DNA from: Petrotoga mobilis SJ95
Lineage (GTDB): Bacteria; Thermotogota; Thermotogae; Petrotogales; Petrotogaceae
Length of the DNA stretch: 64,000 nt
Assembly: GCF_000018605.1 (NCBI RefSeq)
Contig: NC_010003.1
Location: 124,001 to 188,000 of the forward strand
Direction: 5' to 3'
Within the stretch, counting starts at the first letter, position 1. Each line of letters begins with the position of its first letter. Below, in pieces: positions 43,046 to 52,108 of this stretch. The notes under the pieces are model-generated. The model ran no database searches. It worked only from the letters and a program-made list of their open reading frames with translations, and was not told the DNA's origin. Both the position numbers and the translations under genes were made by a program.

Positions 43046-43991
43046 GATTCATATCTTTGTAACTGAGAATGTTACCAACTTTTCTTGCCGATTTGATAGC
43101 CCTTATAATGGATATTTCTACTACTTCTGCCGCCACTTCACCAATTAAAGTAACGTCGCTTTGTAAATCACCCGTAGACAAGCAAAAAATAGTATCTCCA
43201 TCGTACATGGTGTGAACAGGTCTTATCGCTCTTGCCAACCCATCGTGGCTCATTTGAGCAACTTTGTTGGCTTCTTCTTTAGATAATTTTGCATTTGTAG
43301 CTACAACGGATAGAGTTGTATTTTCACCTGGATTAGCATTAAAACTCGATTTTTTCATATATTCAGATATATTCAAAAATTTATTGTTTTTATCAATAGC
43401 TCCGGCTATTATATCCCCTTCTTCGTAAACATCTCCTGTAGCGTTCACAACCGTTATCGCCCCGACTATTATCCCGTTACCTAATTCAATGGAGTAACTT
43501 CCTACCCCACCTTTCATAGCACTATTAACGCCTGCCGCCTTACCAACGAGTGCCCCGGTTCCTACACCAACGCATCCTTCTTCAACGCAATTTGATGTTG
43601 CTAAATTTGCTGCAATATAACCAGATCTTTTATCTGGCCTAACGTTTGGGTCTCCTATATCCAAATCGTAAATAACTGCAGCAGGTACTATGGGGACTTT
43701 CACGGTACTTGTTTGAAAACCTATACTATTTTCCTCTAAAAATTGCATGACTCCACTTGCTGCATCTAAGCCAAAAGCACTTCCCCCGGTTAATAAGACA
43801 GCGTGTACCATTTGAACAAGATTCCCCGGTTTTAGTAAGTCAGTTTCTCTTGTACCTGGGGCTGAACCTTTGACATCAACCCCACCTACCGCCCCATTTT
43901 CGGCTAGAATTACCGTACAACCTGTTAAGGATTTATTGTCAGTGTAGTGTCCTACTTTTATTCCTGGTACGTCTGTTATACCTTTGATCAT
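43032..43991 (-). CDS. P1/S58-family peptidase (DmpA-like aminopeptidase)
   Basis: A 319-residue Ntn-type hydrolase of the DmpA/BapA group. ITDVPGIKVGHYTD at the N-terminus, VLLTGGSAFGLDAASGVMQFLEE (about 66-88), and the autocleavage area AMKGGVGSYSIELGNG and GAITVVNATGDVY are the family pattern. The precursor cuts itself ahead of a serine or threonine to free the nucleophile. Some members act on beta- or D-amino acid peptides. GGAGAAG lies ahead of the ATG; monocistronic. Confidence 0.92.
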   Translation of the reverse strand: MIKGITDVPGIKVGHYTDNKSLTGCTVILAENGAVGGVDVKGSAPGTRETDLLKPGNLVQMVHAVLLTGGSAFGLDAASGVMQFLEENSIGFQTSTVKVPIVPAAVIYDLDIGDPNVRPDKRSGYIAANLATSNCVEEGCVGVGTGALVGKAAGVNSAMKGGVGSYSIELGNGIIVGAITVVNATGDVYEEGDIIAGAIDKNNKFLNISEYMKKSSFNANPGENTTLSVVATNAKLSKEEANKVAQMSHDGLARAIRPVHTMYDGDTIFCLSTGDLQSDVTLIGEVAAEVVEISIIRAIKSARKVGNILSYKDMNPNKR

Positions 43992-44067
43992 ATCAATTCT
44001 TCTCCTTTTTTAAAATAACTATCTGAAAGTTTCCAACCCTCAAGTGACGGAACTTTATCTATATATT

Positions 44068-45180
44068 TTAAAAGCTTTTGTAATTATATATTTCAACTAA
44101 TTCTTTGTAATCATCAAACCAATAGGCTTGTGGATTTCTTTTGAATACAAAAAATTTACCATAGTTATCAAGATTGTGTGATCTATGATAACGAAAGATA
44201 ATATTTTTGCTAGTTAATGCGGCAACTTCTATTTTTCCAGATTCATGAGACATTACAAATCTAGGCCTTTTGGCTAAACCTGAGATATCTTCTAAAGATT
44301 CTAGGAATATTGAATAAGCTTTTTCTAAAGGAATAGTAAAACCTTTATTTCCCATTACAGGTCTATTTTGAAATACATAATAGGGGGGAATACCATTAAA
44401 GGATAGCTTTTTAAATAATGTTGATAATGTTTTGGGATTATCATTAATACCATGCAAAAGAGGGGTTTGATTGGCTATTATGGCTCCAGAATTTTGCAAT
44501 ATATTTATCCCCTGAATAGAAGCAGAAGTTAATTCTCTTGGGTGATTAAAGTGCACAATAAAATATAATTTTTTACCACTATTGGTAATTTTTTTAATTA
44601 AATTTGATAGGGCATCATCCGATATTATTCTGAAAGGATTAAAAGCTGGAGTTTTAGTACCTATGCGAATGATTTTTATATGATCTATTTCATTAATAGA
44701 TTCTATAATTGATTTAAGTTTATTAGTTGAAAGGAGTAAAGGATCACCCCCTGTTAGGAGAACATTTGTGATTTCTTCGTGTTTTCGAATATAATCGAGA
44801 TCTTTATCAATTTCACGGGTTCTAACTACTTCTTTACCAACGTTCTTGAACAATCTTTTTCTAAAACAGAATCTACAGAAACTTCCGCATACATCATTTA
44901 CTAACAGTAAAGCGGTATCCCTATACTTGTGTTGCAGTCCCTTACTTATTGTATACGAATGTTCTCTTGAAGCGTCTTCTAATCCCCATTCTTCCAATTC
45001 TTCAACACTCGGAATTATAATCTTTCTTATAGGATCGTTTTTGTCTTTCCAATTGATTAAGTCCAAGTAATATTCATTAGCTCTAAACTTATACTTTTCT
45101 TCAACAGGTTGAAGTTCTTTTAGTTCTTCTTGTGAAATCCCTTTTACTTTTTCTAACTTAGTTACATATTCTGGATACAA
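44068..45180 (-). CDS. KamA-family radical SAM aminomutase (lysine/glutamate 2,3-aminomutase-like)
   Basis: A 370-residue radical SAM, PLP enzyme of the lysine 2,3-aminomutase family. The cluster motif is CGSFCRFCFRKR (Cys at about 98, 102, 105), SAM-binding GGDPLLLS lies near 146, and a GK in SHESGKIEV (about 325) fits the PLP lysine. It is shorter than clostridial lysine aminomutase (about 415), lacking part of the C-terminal tail, so the substrate (lysine, glutamate or an EpmB-like protein target) is open. TTG 45180 is the start: AAAGGAG lies 8 bases ahead; the upstream TTG at 45198 has no site. Confidence 0.87.
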   Translation of the reverse strand: MYPEYVTKLEKVKGISQEELKELQPVEEKYKFRANEYYLDLINWKDKNDPIRKIIIPSVEELEEWGLEDASREHSYTISKGLQHKYRDTALLLVNDVCGSFCRFCFRKRLFKNVGKEVVRTREIDKDLDYIRKHEEITNVLLTGGDPLLLSTNKLKSIIESINEIDHIKIIRIGTKTPAFNPFRIISDDALSNLIKKITNSGKKLYFIVHFNHPRELTSASIQGINILQNSGAIIANQTPLLHGINDNPKTLSTLFKKLSFNGIPPYYVFQNRPVMGNKGFTIPLEKAYSIFLESLEDISGLAKRPRFVMSHESGKIEVAALTSKNIIFRYHRSHNLDNYGKFFVFKRNPQAYWFDDYKELVEIYNYKSF

Positions 45181-45223
45181 AGATATCACTCCTTTCAAAC
45201 TTTTTCATCACAAGTTATTTATA

Positions 45224-45718
45224 TTATTGTTTTTTAAAAAAATTTTGGAGTAAGGAAGAAATCTCACATTTCAATCTCTTCAATAAATACCCATAAATAT
45301 TGGTAAATATCAAATAAATAAATATTATAAATAATAACCCTTTTCCTTGTGTTGCAAAATCCGGAAGAAGTTCACCAAAAAAGGCAAACATAAGATAAAA
45401 GGCGAGAATTGAAAGGGTTGTAATAAATAAGTGTTTAAATAACCTTTTTTCTACAACAGCAAAAGCAAGGATCGGAAGAAAAAAGAGTAAAAATATTCCA
45501 ATTGCTTCAACAACAAATCCACTGATAAATATTAAAAAGAAAATTGAAATACTGAAGATAAATGCATATCTTTTTTCTAAAAAGAAAACTCCCAGAGGAA
45601 GAGTTAAACTAACCACAGTGGGAGCAATTCTCAAATATCTTGACATAAGGAATAGCAAGAAAAAAAGGATAACCAAAAAAGCTGTCTTTATAAGGGGATT
45701 TTTTATAACTAAATTCAT
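45224..45718 (-). CDS. Hydrophobic membrane protein of unknown function
   Basis: A 164-residue protein with about five or six membrane helices and few polar residues outside a basic C-terminal tail (KRLKCEISSLLQNFFKKQ). I do not recognise a family. It follows the Cys-rich gene by 6 bases and so probably belongs to the operon that begins with the DUF5685-like gene. No clear ribosome-binding site; translation may depend on the gene upstream. Confidence 0.65.
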   Translation of the reverse strand: MNLVIKNPLIKTAFLVILFFLLFLMSRYLRIAPTVVSLTLPLGVFFLEKRYAFIFSISIFFLIFISGFVVEAIGIFLLFFLPILAFAVVEKRLFKHLFITTLSILAFYLMFAFFGELLPDFATQGKGLLFIIFIYLIFTNIYGYLLKRLKCEISSLLQNFFKKQ

Positions 45719-45724
45719 AAATTT

Positions 45725-45955
45725 TTAAAACCAATTACAAAGATCTCCGCCACCACATTCACAAAGGGTATCTAAACAGACAGTGGCTCCTAAACATTCT
45801 AAACAATTACCACATCCACTTCTTCCATAGCTATAGTAACCAGCTCTAAAAGTATCCATTTTTTCTCTAAACTTTTCATCTTCCTTATATTTTAAAAATA
45901 GGTTTTTGAACTCTCCCTTTTTTATTTGCTCTAGAATGGTTTGTTGCTCTTTCAT
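45725..45955 (-). CDS. Small cysteine-rich protein, overlapping the DUF5685-like gene
   Basis: A 76-residue protein: a charged helical N-terminal half (MKEQQTILEQIKKGEFKNLF) and a C-terminal cluster SGCGNCLECLGATVCLDTLC followed by ECGGGDLCNWF, with eight cysteines, likely a metal site or Fe-S scaffold. Such cysteine-rich tails with a C-G-G-D-L end are ones I recall next to DUF5685 proteins in Clostridia. The ATG at 45955 is preferred (GGAGG 8 bases ahead) over the one at 45970. It overlaps the preceding gene in another frame by 71 bases. Confidence 0.75.
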   Translation of the reverse strand: MKEQQTILEQIKKGEFKNLFLKYKEDEKFREKMDTFRAGYYSYGRSGCGNCLECLGATVCLDTLCECGGGDLCNWF

Positions 45956-46775
45956 CAATTTCTCCTCCATCTAAAATTTTTGTGACAGAATTTCTGTGAT
46001 ATATCAAAGAAAAAGTCGCTAGCTTTTTTACTAAATGCTTGTTAAAATTTGCGACTTCTTCAACATTTTCTAAGAACTCTTTTGAACATAAATCGTAAGT
46101 AAATAAAATTCTTTCTTTTTGATCTTGAGTTAATTCATCTAATTTTTTTACCCCAAAAGAGTTTGCTATAGAGTTAAAATTTCTTTTTTTTATATCTTTG
46201 TTAAAATCGTACACACTATCTACCAAATATAGCAAATAAGCTGTCACAACAGGCATGGTTGCTGGATATCCTTGAGGGAAAAATTCATCGAATAACATCT
46301 CCATAATTCCTTGAGATGGTTTGGCATAATCATCCAAATCTAAATTTTGTTCTTCTACCCTTTGTTGCATTTTTAATAGATGTTTGTATTCATTGATAGT
46401 TGTGGGATCAAACTGTTCAAGTAACTTCATTTCCAACTTTTTCAAAATTTTCTTTGGAACTGGTTTCCCTTCTAAATTGTAATCTAAAAGTTTTCCATAG
46501 ATTATAAGCAAATTGAGATACGCATAAGGTGTCATAAAAGAATTATTTTCAGGTTTAAATCGTTTTTTTAATCCTACATATGGACATCTGAATTCGTTTA
46601 TATTCTCAACAGGGTTGTTCAACATGGAAAAGAAAACCACTTCTTTTACTGTCGTGAGTCTATAGAACTCACCTAAATTCTCCTTTAAAGAGTGACATAA
46701 TCCACAATAGTAATATAGATAATTTTTCCTCTCTTCTTCTGTTGGAGTAAAATATATAGATATGTATCCGTACAT
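45885..46775 (-). CDS. DUF5685-like protein
   Basis: A 296-residue protein that starts MYGYISIYFTP and has YLYYYCGLCHSLKENLGEFYRL (about 20-41) and a third cysteine in RCPYVGLKKRF (about 64), the marks of DUF5685: a CxxC site within an otherwise helical protein. DVYDFNKD-like acidic residues near 190 (VDSVYDFNKDIKKR) may bind metal. The function is unknown. GAGGTT lies ahead of the ATG. Its last 71 bases also encode the start of the Cys-rich protein in another frame, an overlap that makes coupled production likely. Confidence 0.72.
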   Translation of the reverse strand: MYGYISIYFTPTEEERKNYLYYYCGLCHSLKENLGEFYRLTTVKEVVFFSMLNNPVENINEFRCPYVGLKKRFKPENNSFMTPYAYLNLLIIYGKLLDYNLEGKPVPKKILKKLEMKLLEQFDPTTINEYKHLLKMQQRVEEQNLDLDDYAKPSQGIMEMLFDEFFPQGYPATMPVVTAYLLYLVDSVYDFNKDIKKRNFNSIANSFGVKKLDELTQDQKERILFTYDLCSKEFLENVEEVANFNKHLVKKLATFSLIYHRNSVTKILDGGEIDERATNHSRANKKGRVQKPIFKI

Positions 46776-46832
46776 TATTTTAACCTCATTTGTTTTAATT
46801 TTCCTCTATTAGGATAAAGGAGTTAGGTGAAT

Positions 46833-48044
46833 TTAATAAACTTTCACTGTATGTTTCTTTGAAAATGTCTTATCCCCAATATTTACACTGAATTGAATTT
46901 CATACTCTCCTGATCTATCTAAATTTATAGTCTTAACGTTTGATAAATCAAATACCTTAGCCGTTCCCAATTCTGTTATATATACTCGAGATAAATCGTT
47001 ATTCTCGTAATTATAAATTAGCTGTCCTTCATAGAATAACCTAAAGATCACTTGTGAAATTTCAAAGGCTTTTGGTTCTTCATTAGAATTTCTTAGTAAA
47101 CCTTCAAAATAAAGCTGATCTCCTCTTGAGGCCGCCGAAATAACATAAACTAAAAGGGAAATATCGTTGTAATTTCTATCTATTTGATTAACTATATTCA
47201 AAGTGGTTACATAAGTTTGCTCAAAAGAATCAAAGTCGAATAATAAATAATAATTTCCTGGATCGAAATTTTTATTGATTTCAAAATCTAAAGGTATCGA
47301 AGACAGAGGATTCAAATTTAATGTTCCAAAGGAAAATTTCTGTGAATGGATAACCTTTTCTTTTTGTTTTATTGTTAGCGTTCCAAATAATTCTTTGTTA
47401 AAGGTTTCATTGGTCCCATTTATTGCTAATATGCTAATAGAAGGGAATTCCGTAGTTAAGTAAAACATCTCTTTAGCAGAAACATCTATAATCAATCCTT
47501 TATTGTATTCAAAGGTTTTAACAAGATTTACACTTTCGTCATTTAAGATAAAGGACACTCGGGCTTCATAGGTTCCTTTTTCTAAATCTGAAATCTCCTT
47601 TTCTCTTAACAGGTCAAAAACTAAAATTGTTTTATACGGTGAGATATCAGCTTCTACAGGTTGTGAGAACACATAACTGTATTCAACCTCAGAACTTTCC
47701 TGATTTACTATCAAAAATGAAAAGTTATTAATTTCTACATGAGAATCATTGTTGTTGGTATTTTGTATAGTAACTTTTATATCTAAATTATCTGGATAGT
47801 AATATTCTTCTTTTGATTCTAAATTGATATGAATCCCTTTTATAACTACATTGTAAGGTAAATCAAATCTTGAACCTCTACGCCCCATAATAATAAATAT
47901 GAACACTAACATGGACAAAAATATAACGATGTAAAATGTCCATCTAATTATTCTTTTTTTAGATTGTTCTCTTCTTTCTCTTTCTTTTTTCCTTTCTTCA
48001 TCATACTTTTGCCATTCTTCCGGGCTTTTTGAAAAATATTGCAT
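46833..48044 (-). CDS. Membrane-anchored extracytoplasmic protein with beta-rich domains
   Basis: A 403-residue protein: a very charged cytoplasmic N-terminus (PEEWQKYDEERKKERERREQ), one membrane helix (about 34-53, TFYIVIFLSMLVFIFIIMG) and a large extracytoplasmic part with repeated beta-sandwich-like stretches (NLDIKVTIQNTN, GTYEARVSFIL, GNYYLLFDF, GEYEIQFSVNI). Each stretch resembles the BsuPI or Ig-like class of secreted domains, about three to four copies. No family named with confidence. It follows the GspE-like gene; a role with secretion or pili is possible but only inferred. Confidence 0.7.
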   Translation of the reverse strand: MQYFSKSPEEWQKYDEERKKERERREQSKKRIIRWTFYIVIFLSMLVFIFIIMGRRGSRFDLPYNVVIKGIHINLESKEEYYYPDNLDIKVTIQNTNNNDSHVEINNFSFLIVNQESSEVEYSYVFSQPVEADISPYKTILVFDLLREKEISDLEKGTYEARVSFILNDESVNLVKTFEYNKGLIIDVSAKEMFYLTTEFPSISILAINGTNETFNKELFGTLTIKQKEKVIHSQKFSFGTLNLNPLSSIPLDFEINKNFDPGNYYLLFDFDSFEQTYVTTLNIVNQIDRNYNDISLLVYVISAASRGDQLYFEGLLRNSNEEPKAFEISQVIFRLFYEGQLIYNYENNDLSRVYITELGTAKVFDLSNVKTINLDRSGEYEIQFSVNIGDKTFSKKHTVKVY

Positions 48045-48072
48045 GAATTCATCTCACTATTTTCAATATTAT

Positions 48073-49179
48073 TTAGAAGGAAGATAAGTTACTTAAATAC
48101 TGATCTTCATTGATTACCCCTTTATTAAAAAATTCCCGAAGTGTGGGCAACGGATCTATATAACAATCAGAATCTTTGTATTTTTCACTTACAAAATTAA
48201 TACTCTTACCTTGTGATATGTCTCTTTTCAAATTTTTTGAAATTATCAAACCTTCAAAAACAGTTATAAAACCTTTTTTCCCTGTATTATAACAGTGTTC
48301 ACATCCATTTCCTTGGCAAAAAGGACAGTTTTTAGGGATTAATCTTTGATTAAGGATGAGATCTAAGCTTTCAGAGAGATTTCTTACTTCTATTCCAAAC
48401 ATCTTCAACCTTTGAAGCACTAAAAAAACATTCTTAGCGTGTAACGTGGAAAATACCAAATGACCTGTTATCGAAGATTCAAATAACAATTTTGCAAAAT
48501 TTTCCTCCCTAATTTCGCCCACAACTATTAAATCAGGATCTTGTCTCAATATATATTTTAAAATATCTGCTTTGTCTTCCTCGTTTTTTGATACTATTTG
48601 AATTATACCTGGATTAATATACTCTACTGGATTTTCTATGCTATGAACTTTTCTCCTTTTTTTGAACTTATTAACTATGTACTGCATCGTTGTAGTTTTG
48701 CCAGACCCTGTAGGACCAGAAAAAATAAGCATTTTTGATTTTTGATCAATTAATTTTTCGACGTTAGAAAGAATCATTGGTTCCATGAAAACTTTTATGT
48801 CGTTTATGTTTCTCAATTTTCTTAAGACACAACTTATTCCTCCAGAAGATCTAACAAAGGAAGCTCTATAATTGATGTTCTGGAAACGAAAAGAACCATC
48901 AATATTTTCAAAATCTTTTACTATATCGTACCCACAATTGATAAGCAATTTGTTTAGCACTACTTCGTATTCATATGCCCCCATAGTTTCTAAAGTTATT
49001 AAATCTCCACAGTATCTGGCTTTAACGCCTACCTTTTCGTCATGAGGTTCAAAATGAAAATCTGTAATATTTTCATCGTCATATTTTTTCAAAAAGTTGT
49101 CTAAAATATTTTCTTCTACTTCATAATTCTTTAGGTCTTTATTATACAAGAGGTAGAAATTAGAGGGTTTCTTTTTCAT
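48073..49179 (-). CDS. GspE/PilB-type secretion ATPase, short form
   Basis: A 368-residue type II secretion/type IV pilus ATPase. Walker A is GPTGSGKTTT (155-164), the Asp-box and Walker B lie near DPDLIVVGEIRE (214-225), the His box is in TGHLVFSTLHA, and the zinc site has Cys285, 288, 293 and 296 (CPFCQGNGCEHC). It lacks the N1 domain of full GspE/PilB (usually 500-560 residues) and starts near N2, resembling PilT in size but with the GspE zinc motif. It starts 8 bases after ftsZ, has no ribosome-binding site, and so is probably translated by coupling from ftsZ. Confidence 0.9.
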   Translation of the reverse strand: MKKKPSNFYLLYNKDLKNYEVEENILDNFLKKYDDENITDFHFEPHDEKVGVKARYCGDLITLETMGAYEYEVVLNKLLINCGYDIVKDFENIDGSFRFQNINYRASFVRSSGGISCVLRKLRNINDIKVFMEPMILSNVEKLIDQKSKMLIFSGPTGSGKTTTMQYIVNKFKKRRKVHSIENPVEYINPGIIQIVSKNEEDKADILKYILRQDPDLIVVGEIREENFAKLLFESSITGHLVFSTLHAKNVFLVLQRLKMFGIEVRNLSESLDLILNQRLIPKNCPFCQGNGCEHCYNTGKKGFITVFEGLIISKNLKRDISQGKSINFVSEKYKDSDCYIDPLPTLREFFNKGVINEDQYLSNLSSF

Positions 49180-49187
49180 TATTATTG

Positions 49188-50315
49188 TTATTGTTGTTGG
49201 ACTTCTTCTCCTGGAATTTCTTCTACATGATCTTGCAAATACTTGTTCAATCTGGATATTTCTTCGGCAACCACACCTTTTCCAAACTGTCTATATAATG
49301 CTGGTTGTTCATAAAGATCTAGATAGTTTTCTTCTCCAGGCAATTTGTCGTAACCGGATGCTATAACCGTTACCTTAATAACTTCAGGAGGCAAATCTAT
49401 AATTGTAATTCCCATTTTTAGTCGTGCATCATCAATTGCGTATGAACGTAAAATTTCATTGACAATTTTGACATCTTGTGTGGTTGGAGTCTTACCCGCG
49501 ATGTTTACTAAAGCAGCTGTTGCATTCCTTACAGGATCCTCTAAAATTTTACTATTCAATGCATTTTTTATAGCTTCTTCAGCTCTTTTTTCTCCTTTTG
49601 CAAGTCCAATACCAAGCATCGCAGAACCTTTTATGCGTAATACCGACGCTACATCTGCAAAATCTAAATTGATCATACCTGGTTTGGTTATCAAATCGGA
49701 AATACCAGTAATTGCTTGAATAAGTATTTCATCAGCTTTCTCAAAGGCTTTGTCAATCGGAATATCATCATCGTTATCTATAAGTTTATCGTTTGATATT
49801 TTAATTAAACTATCCACATACTTTTTAGTTTCTTGAAACCCTTTCAAAGCTATTCTTTCTTTTGTTGATCCTTCAAAGTGAAAAGGTAAGGTAACTATTG
49901 CCACAGTCAAAATACCCATTTGTGTAGCTAAATCAGCTATAATAGGTACAGCCCCTGTTCCTGTACCTCCCCCTAAACCCGCGGTTATAAATAAAAGATC
50001 TGTATCTTTCAAAGTTTCTTTTAAATCATCCTGACTTTCTAAAGCTGATTTTTTACCAATTTCTGGATCTCCACCGGCACCTAGACCTTTTGTCAGTTCT
50101 TTACCCAATTGAATTTTTGTAGGTGCGTCATTATTTTCTAATACCTGTACATCCGTGTTTGCAGCAATCAGTTCTACATCATCAATGCCCTTTTTTATCA
50201 TTCTTTGAATAGCATTATTCCCTGCTCCTCCAACGCCTATTACTTTTATCTTATAACTCGTTTTCCTACTAAACAATTTATTTCGTTTGTTGATTTCTTC
50301 CATTTCAAAGGGCAT
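49188..50315 (-). CDS. ftsZ: Cell division GTPase FtsZ
   Basis: A 375-residue FtsZ, the tubulin-like GTPase that forms the division ring. IKVIGVGGAGNNAIQRM (23-39), the tubulin signature GGGTGTG (115-121), and the T7 loop NLDFADVASVL are clear. The C-terminal tail is short (NKYLQDHVEEIPGEEV) with a Gln-rich end and no classic FtsA-binding D-x-P-x-F-L-R motif visible. ATG 50315 is the start: GGAGGTG lies 9 bases ahead; GTG 50327 lies in that site. It overlaps ftsA by 11 bases. Confidence 0.97.
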   Translation of the reverse strand: MPFEMEEINKRNKLFSRKTSYKIKVIGVGGAGNNAIQRMIKKGIDDVELIAANTDVQVLENNDAPTKIQLGKELTKGLGAGGDPEIGKKSALESQDDLKETLKDTDLLFITAGLGGGTGTGAVPIIADLATQMGILTVAIVTLPFHFEGSTKERIALKGFQETKKYVDSLIKISNDKLIDNDDDIPIDKAFEKADEILIQAITGISDLITKPGMINLDFADVASVLRIKGSAMLGIGLAKGEKRAEEAIKNALNSKILEDPVRNATAALVNIAGKTPTTQDVKIVNEILRSYAIDDARLKMGITIIDLPPEVIKVTVIASGYDKLPGEENYLDLYEQPALYRQFGKGVVAEEISRLNKYLQDHVEEIPGEEVQQQ

Positions 50316-51618
50316 CTTCTTCTTCACCTCCCGTTATTTTCTTAAAAAAAGTCTTTAAGGTGGATGTTGTTTTTTTGGAAGATTTATTTCTTTTGGAGGA
50401 TTCTGAACGCGTCTCTTTGTTTTTTTCATAAAGATTTTCTTCTAACAAATCGATTCTGTACCTTTCTATTAACCCAAAAACAGTTTGAAATTCCGGATCC
50501 TTAGCTAATTCTTCTGGAATGTTCTTGAACGAGTCAAAAGATACTATGGAACTTTTCCTGAAATTTTCACCCATCAGTTCTTTAACGGTGATTTCAATAT
50601 TTTTTATTTTCGAGCCTCCCCCGGTCAATACTATTCCTCCCTGTAAAGCACCTACTTCAAAAGTTCTTTCATAACCTATTTTTGAGAGCTCTCCATTTAA
50701 CCTGCTTATAATTTCTCTGACTCGAGCAAAAATAATTTTATTTAAAAGACTTAGAGGAACATAAGAATACCCACTACCTGTCAATAATTGGAAATTCACC
50801 TTTTTCATTGTTTTCGTTTCTCTTGAACATGCCCCTTCCTCTTCCAATAACCTATGTGCCTCTCTTTCAGAAACCTTGAGTATATTGGAGATATCTTTTA
50901 ATACATATTTAATTCCATACGGAAAAGTGTAGAATAATTTTGGAATTCCATCTTTAAAGATGATTATTCTACAAGAATTGTACCCAAAGTCTATCACAGT
51001 GATGCCGACATTTCTATCGTTGGGGGTGGTAATTATATAACTATTCGATAAAGTTGAATCGTATATAGGAATTTCAGAAGTATAGACAATATCTTTTAAG
51101 ACGTTAATTAACAGCGAAAAGGAATTTTCATCTACCCATACAATGTTTAGTGTTGTAGTTAAAGATTTTTCAGCAAAAAAAGAAACTGGATTTTTTACTT
51201 TTTTTTCGTCGATATGAAACTTCACAAAGTTTGAATCTAAAATTATTTTTCCCTCGTCTGTGTATTTTTTGATAATGCTTTTCTTGATGTTTCTGAGTTC
51301 CTCTTCTCTTATTTCTGTCCTTTTGCTAAACTCAACAGTAAAATGCTCTTCTGTGATATTCAAAGAGTTAGTGGAATATCCTACAATAATTTCTGGATTT
51401 TTAATCTTCTTTGGAGACTCCTGGTTCAACTTTTCTATAAGCGTTTCAATTGATCTACGTAGTGATTCCATATCTTGTATTTCACCATTAATGATACCGT
51501 CCACTGGAAGTTTACTCAGTGAAATTGGCACAATACTTCCATCTTCTTCTATTTCAAAAAGTACTCCCTTTAGAAAAAAACTACCGATATCTATTCCAAT
51601 CAAATAATTCTTAGCCAT
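50305..51618 (-). CDS. ftsA: Cell division protein FtsA
   Basis: A 437-residue actin-fold protein: YLIGIDIGSFFLKGVLFE (phosphate 1, about 5-22), VIDFGYNSCRIIIF (phosphate 2, about 204-217), and GGIVLTGGGSKIKNIE (adenosine motif, about 323-338). The C-terminus is basic and Ser/Thr-rich and ends FKKITGGEEEDAL, which could act as the amphipathic membrane tether. ATG 51618 has GGGGG 7 bases ahead. It anchors FtsZ at the membrane and overlaps both neighbours' coding ends or starts, a tight operon. Confidence 0.95.
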   Translation of the reverse strand: MAKNYLIGIDIGSFFLKGVLFEIEEDGSIVPISLSKLPVDGIINGEIQDMESLRRSIETLIEKLNQESPKKIKNPEIIVGYSTNSLNITEEHFTVEFSKRTEIREEELRNIKKSIIKKYTDEGKIILDSNFVKFHIDEKKVKNPVSFFAEKSLTTTLNIVWVDENSFSLLINVLKDIVYTSEIPIYDSTLSNSYIITTPNDRNVGITVIDFGYNSCRIIIFKDGIPKLFYTFPYGIKYVLKDISNILKVSEREAHRLLEEEGACSRETKTMKKVNFQLLTGSGYSYVPLSLLNKIIFARVREIISRLNGELSKIGYERTFEVGALQGGIVLTGGGSKIKNIEITVKELMGENFRKSSIVSFDSFKNIPEELAKDPEFQTVFGLIERYRIDLLEENLYEKNKETRSESSKRNKSSKKTTSTLKTFFKKITGGEEEDAL

Positions 51619-51619
51619 A

Positions 51620-52108
51620 CTAAAGCCCCCGATCATCGATTTTAAAGAAACTATGGTTACTAATGAAATAATTCCCAGGTCCCAAAAATTCTATATTACT
51701 AAGAGTGATCAAAAAATCTTTAATTTCTGGTAATTCAAGGTACTCAATTCTAATGTTATTATAACAAAGTATTTCTTTATTCGGAAAATTTATTTCTCTA
51801 ATCGACGTATTACAACAAATACTTTTGACAAAATTGAGTTCTTCTTCTTTTTTTATTTTATCTTTCGAAAAAATTACTTTGATGAATTTTGGATAGGGAT
51901 GATCGCTAACAAATGTTATTTTATCATAAATATCAAAATAAAAATATCTATTATTTATTTCTACGTAATAAATACTTTTCTCAATTTCTACTTTATCTTT
52001 ATAAACAAAAAATTCTTCTTGAGTTTCAAAAAAAGGGAGGAGATTGTAAACACAAATTATTAAAAGTAGAAGGTAAAAAAAGGTTAAGATTAACTTTTTC
52101 CATTGCAC
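51620..52108 (-). CDS. Single-pass membrane protein in the ftsQ position
   Basis: A 162-residue protein with a short cytoplasmic start (MQWKKL), one membrane helix (about 7-26) and an extracytoplasmic domain of about 135 residues. Between gyrB and ftsA it sits where ftsQ/divIB is often found, and topology and size fit a reduced FtsQ-like protein, but I cannot trace a POTRA pattern with confidence. It contains adjacent cysteines (SICCNT) and a further one (ILCYNN). Start GTG 52108 shares its G with the gyrB stop; its own stop is one base from the ftsA ATG. Confidence 0.6.
   Translation of the reverse strand: MQWKKLILTFFYLLLLIICVYNLLPFFETQEEFFVYKDKVEIEKSIYYVEINNRYFYFDIYDKITFVSDHPYPKFIKVIFSKDKIKKEEELNFVKSICCNTSIREINFPNKEILCYNNIRIEYLELPEIKDFLITLSNIEFLGPGNYFISNHSFFKIDDRGL

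Noticed and set aside
49170-49195. CAA/ATA triplet run at the end of ftsZ as a repeat element
   Set aside because: It is a short Gln-codon run at the C-terminus plus an A+T-rich spacer; no further copies seen.
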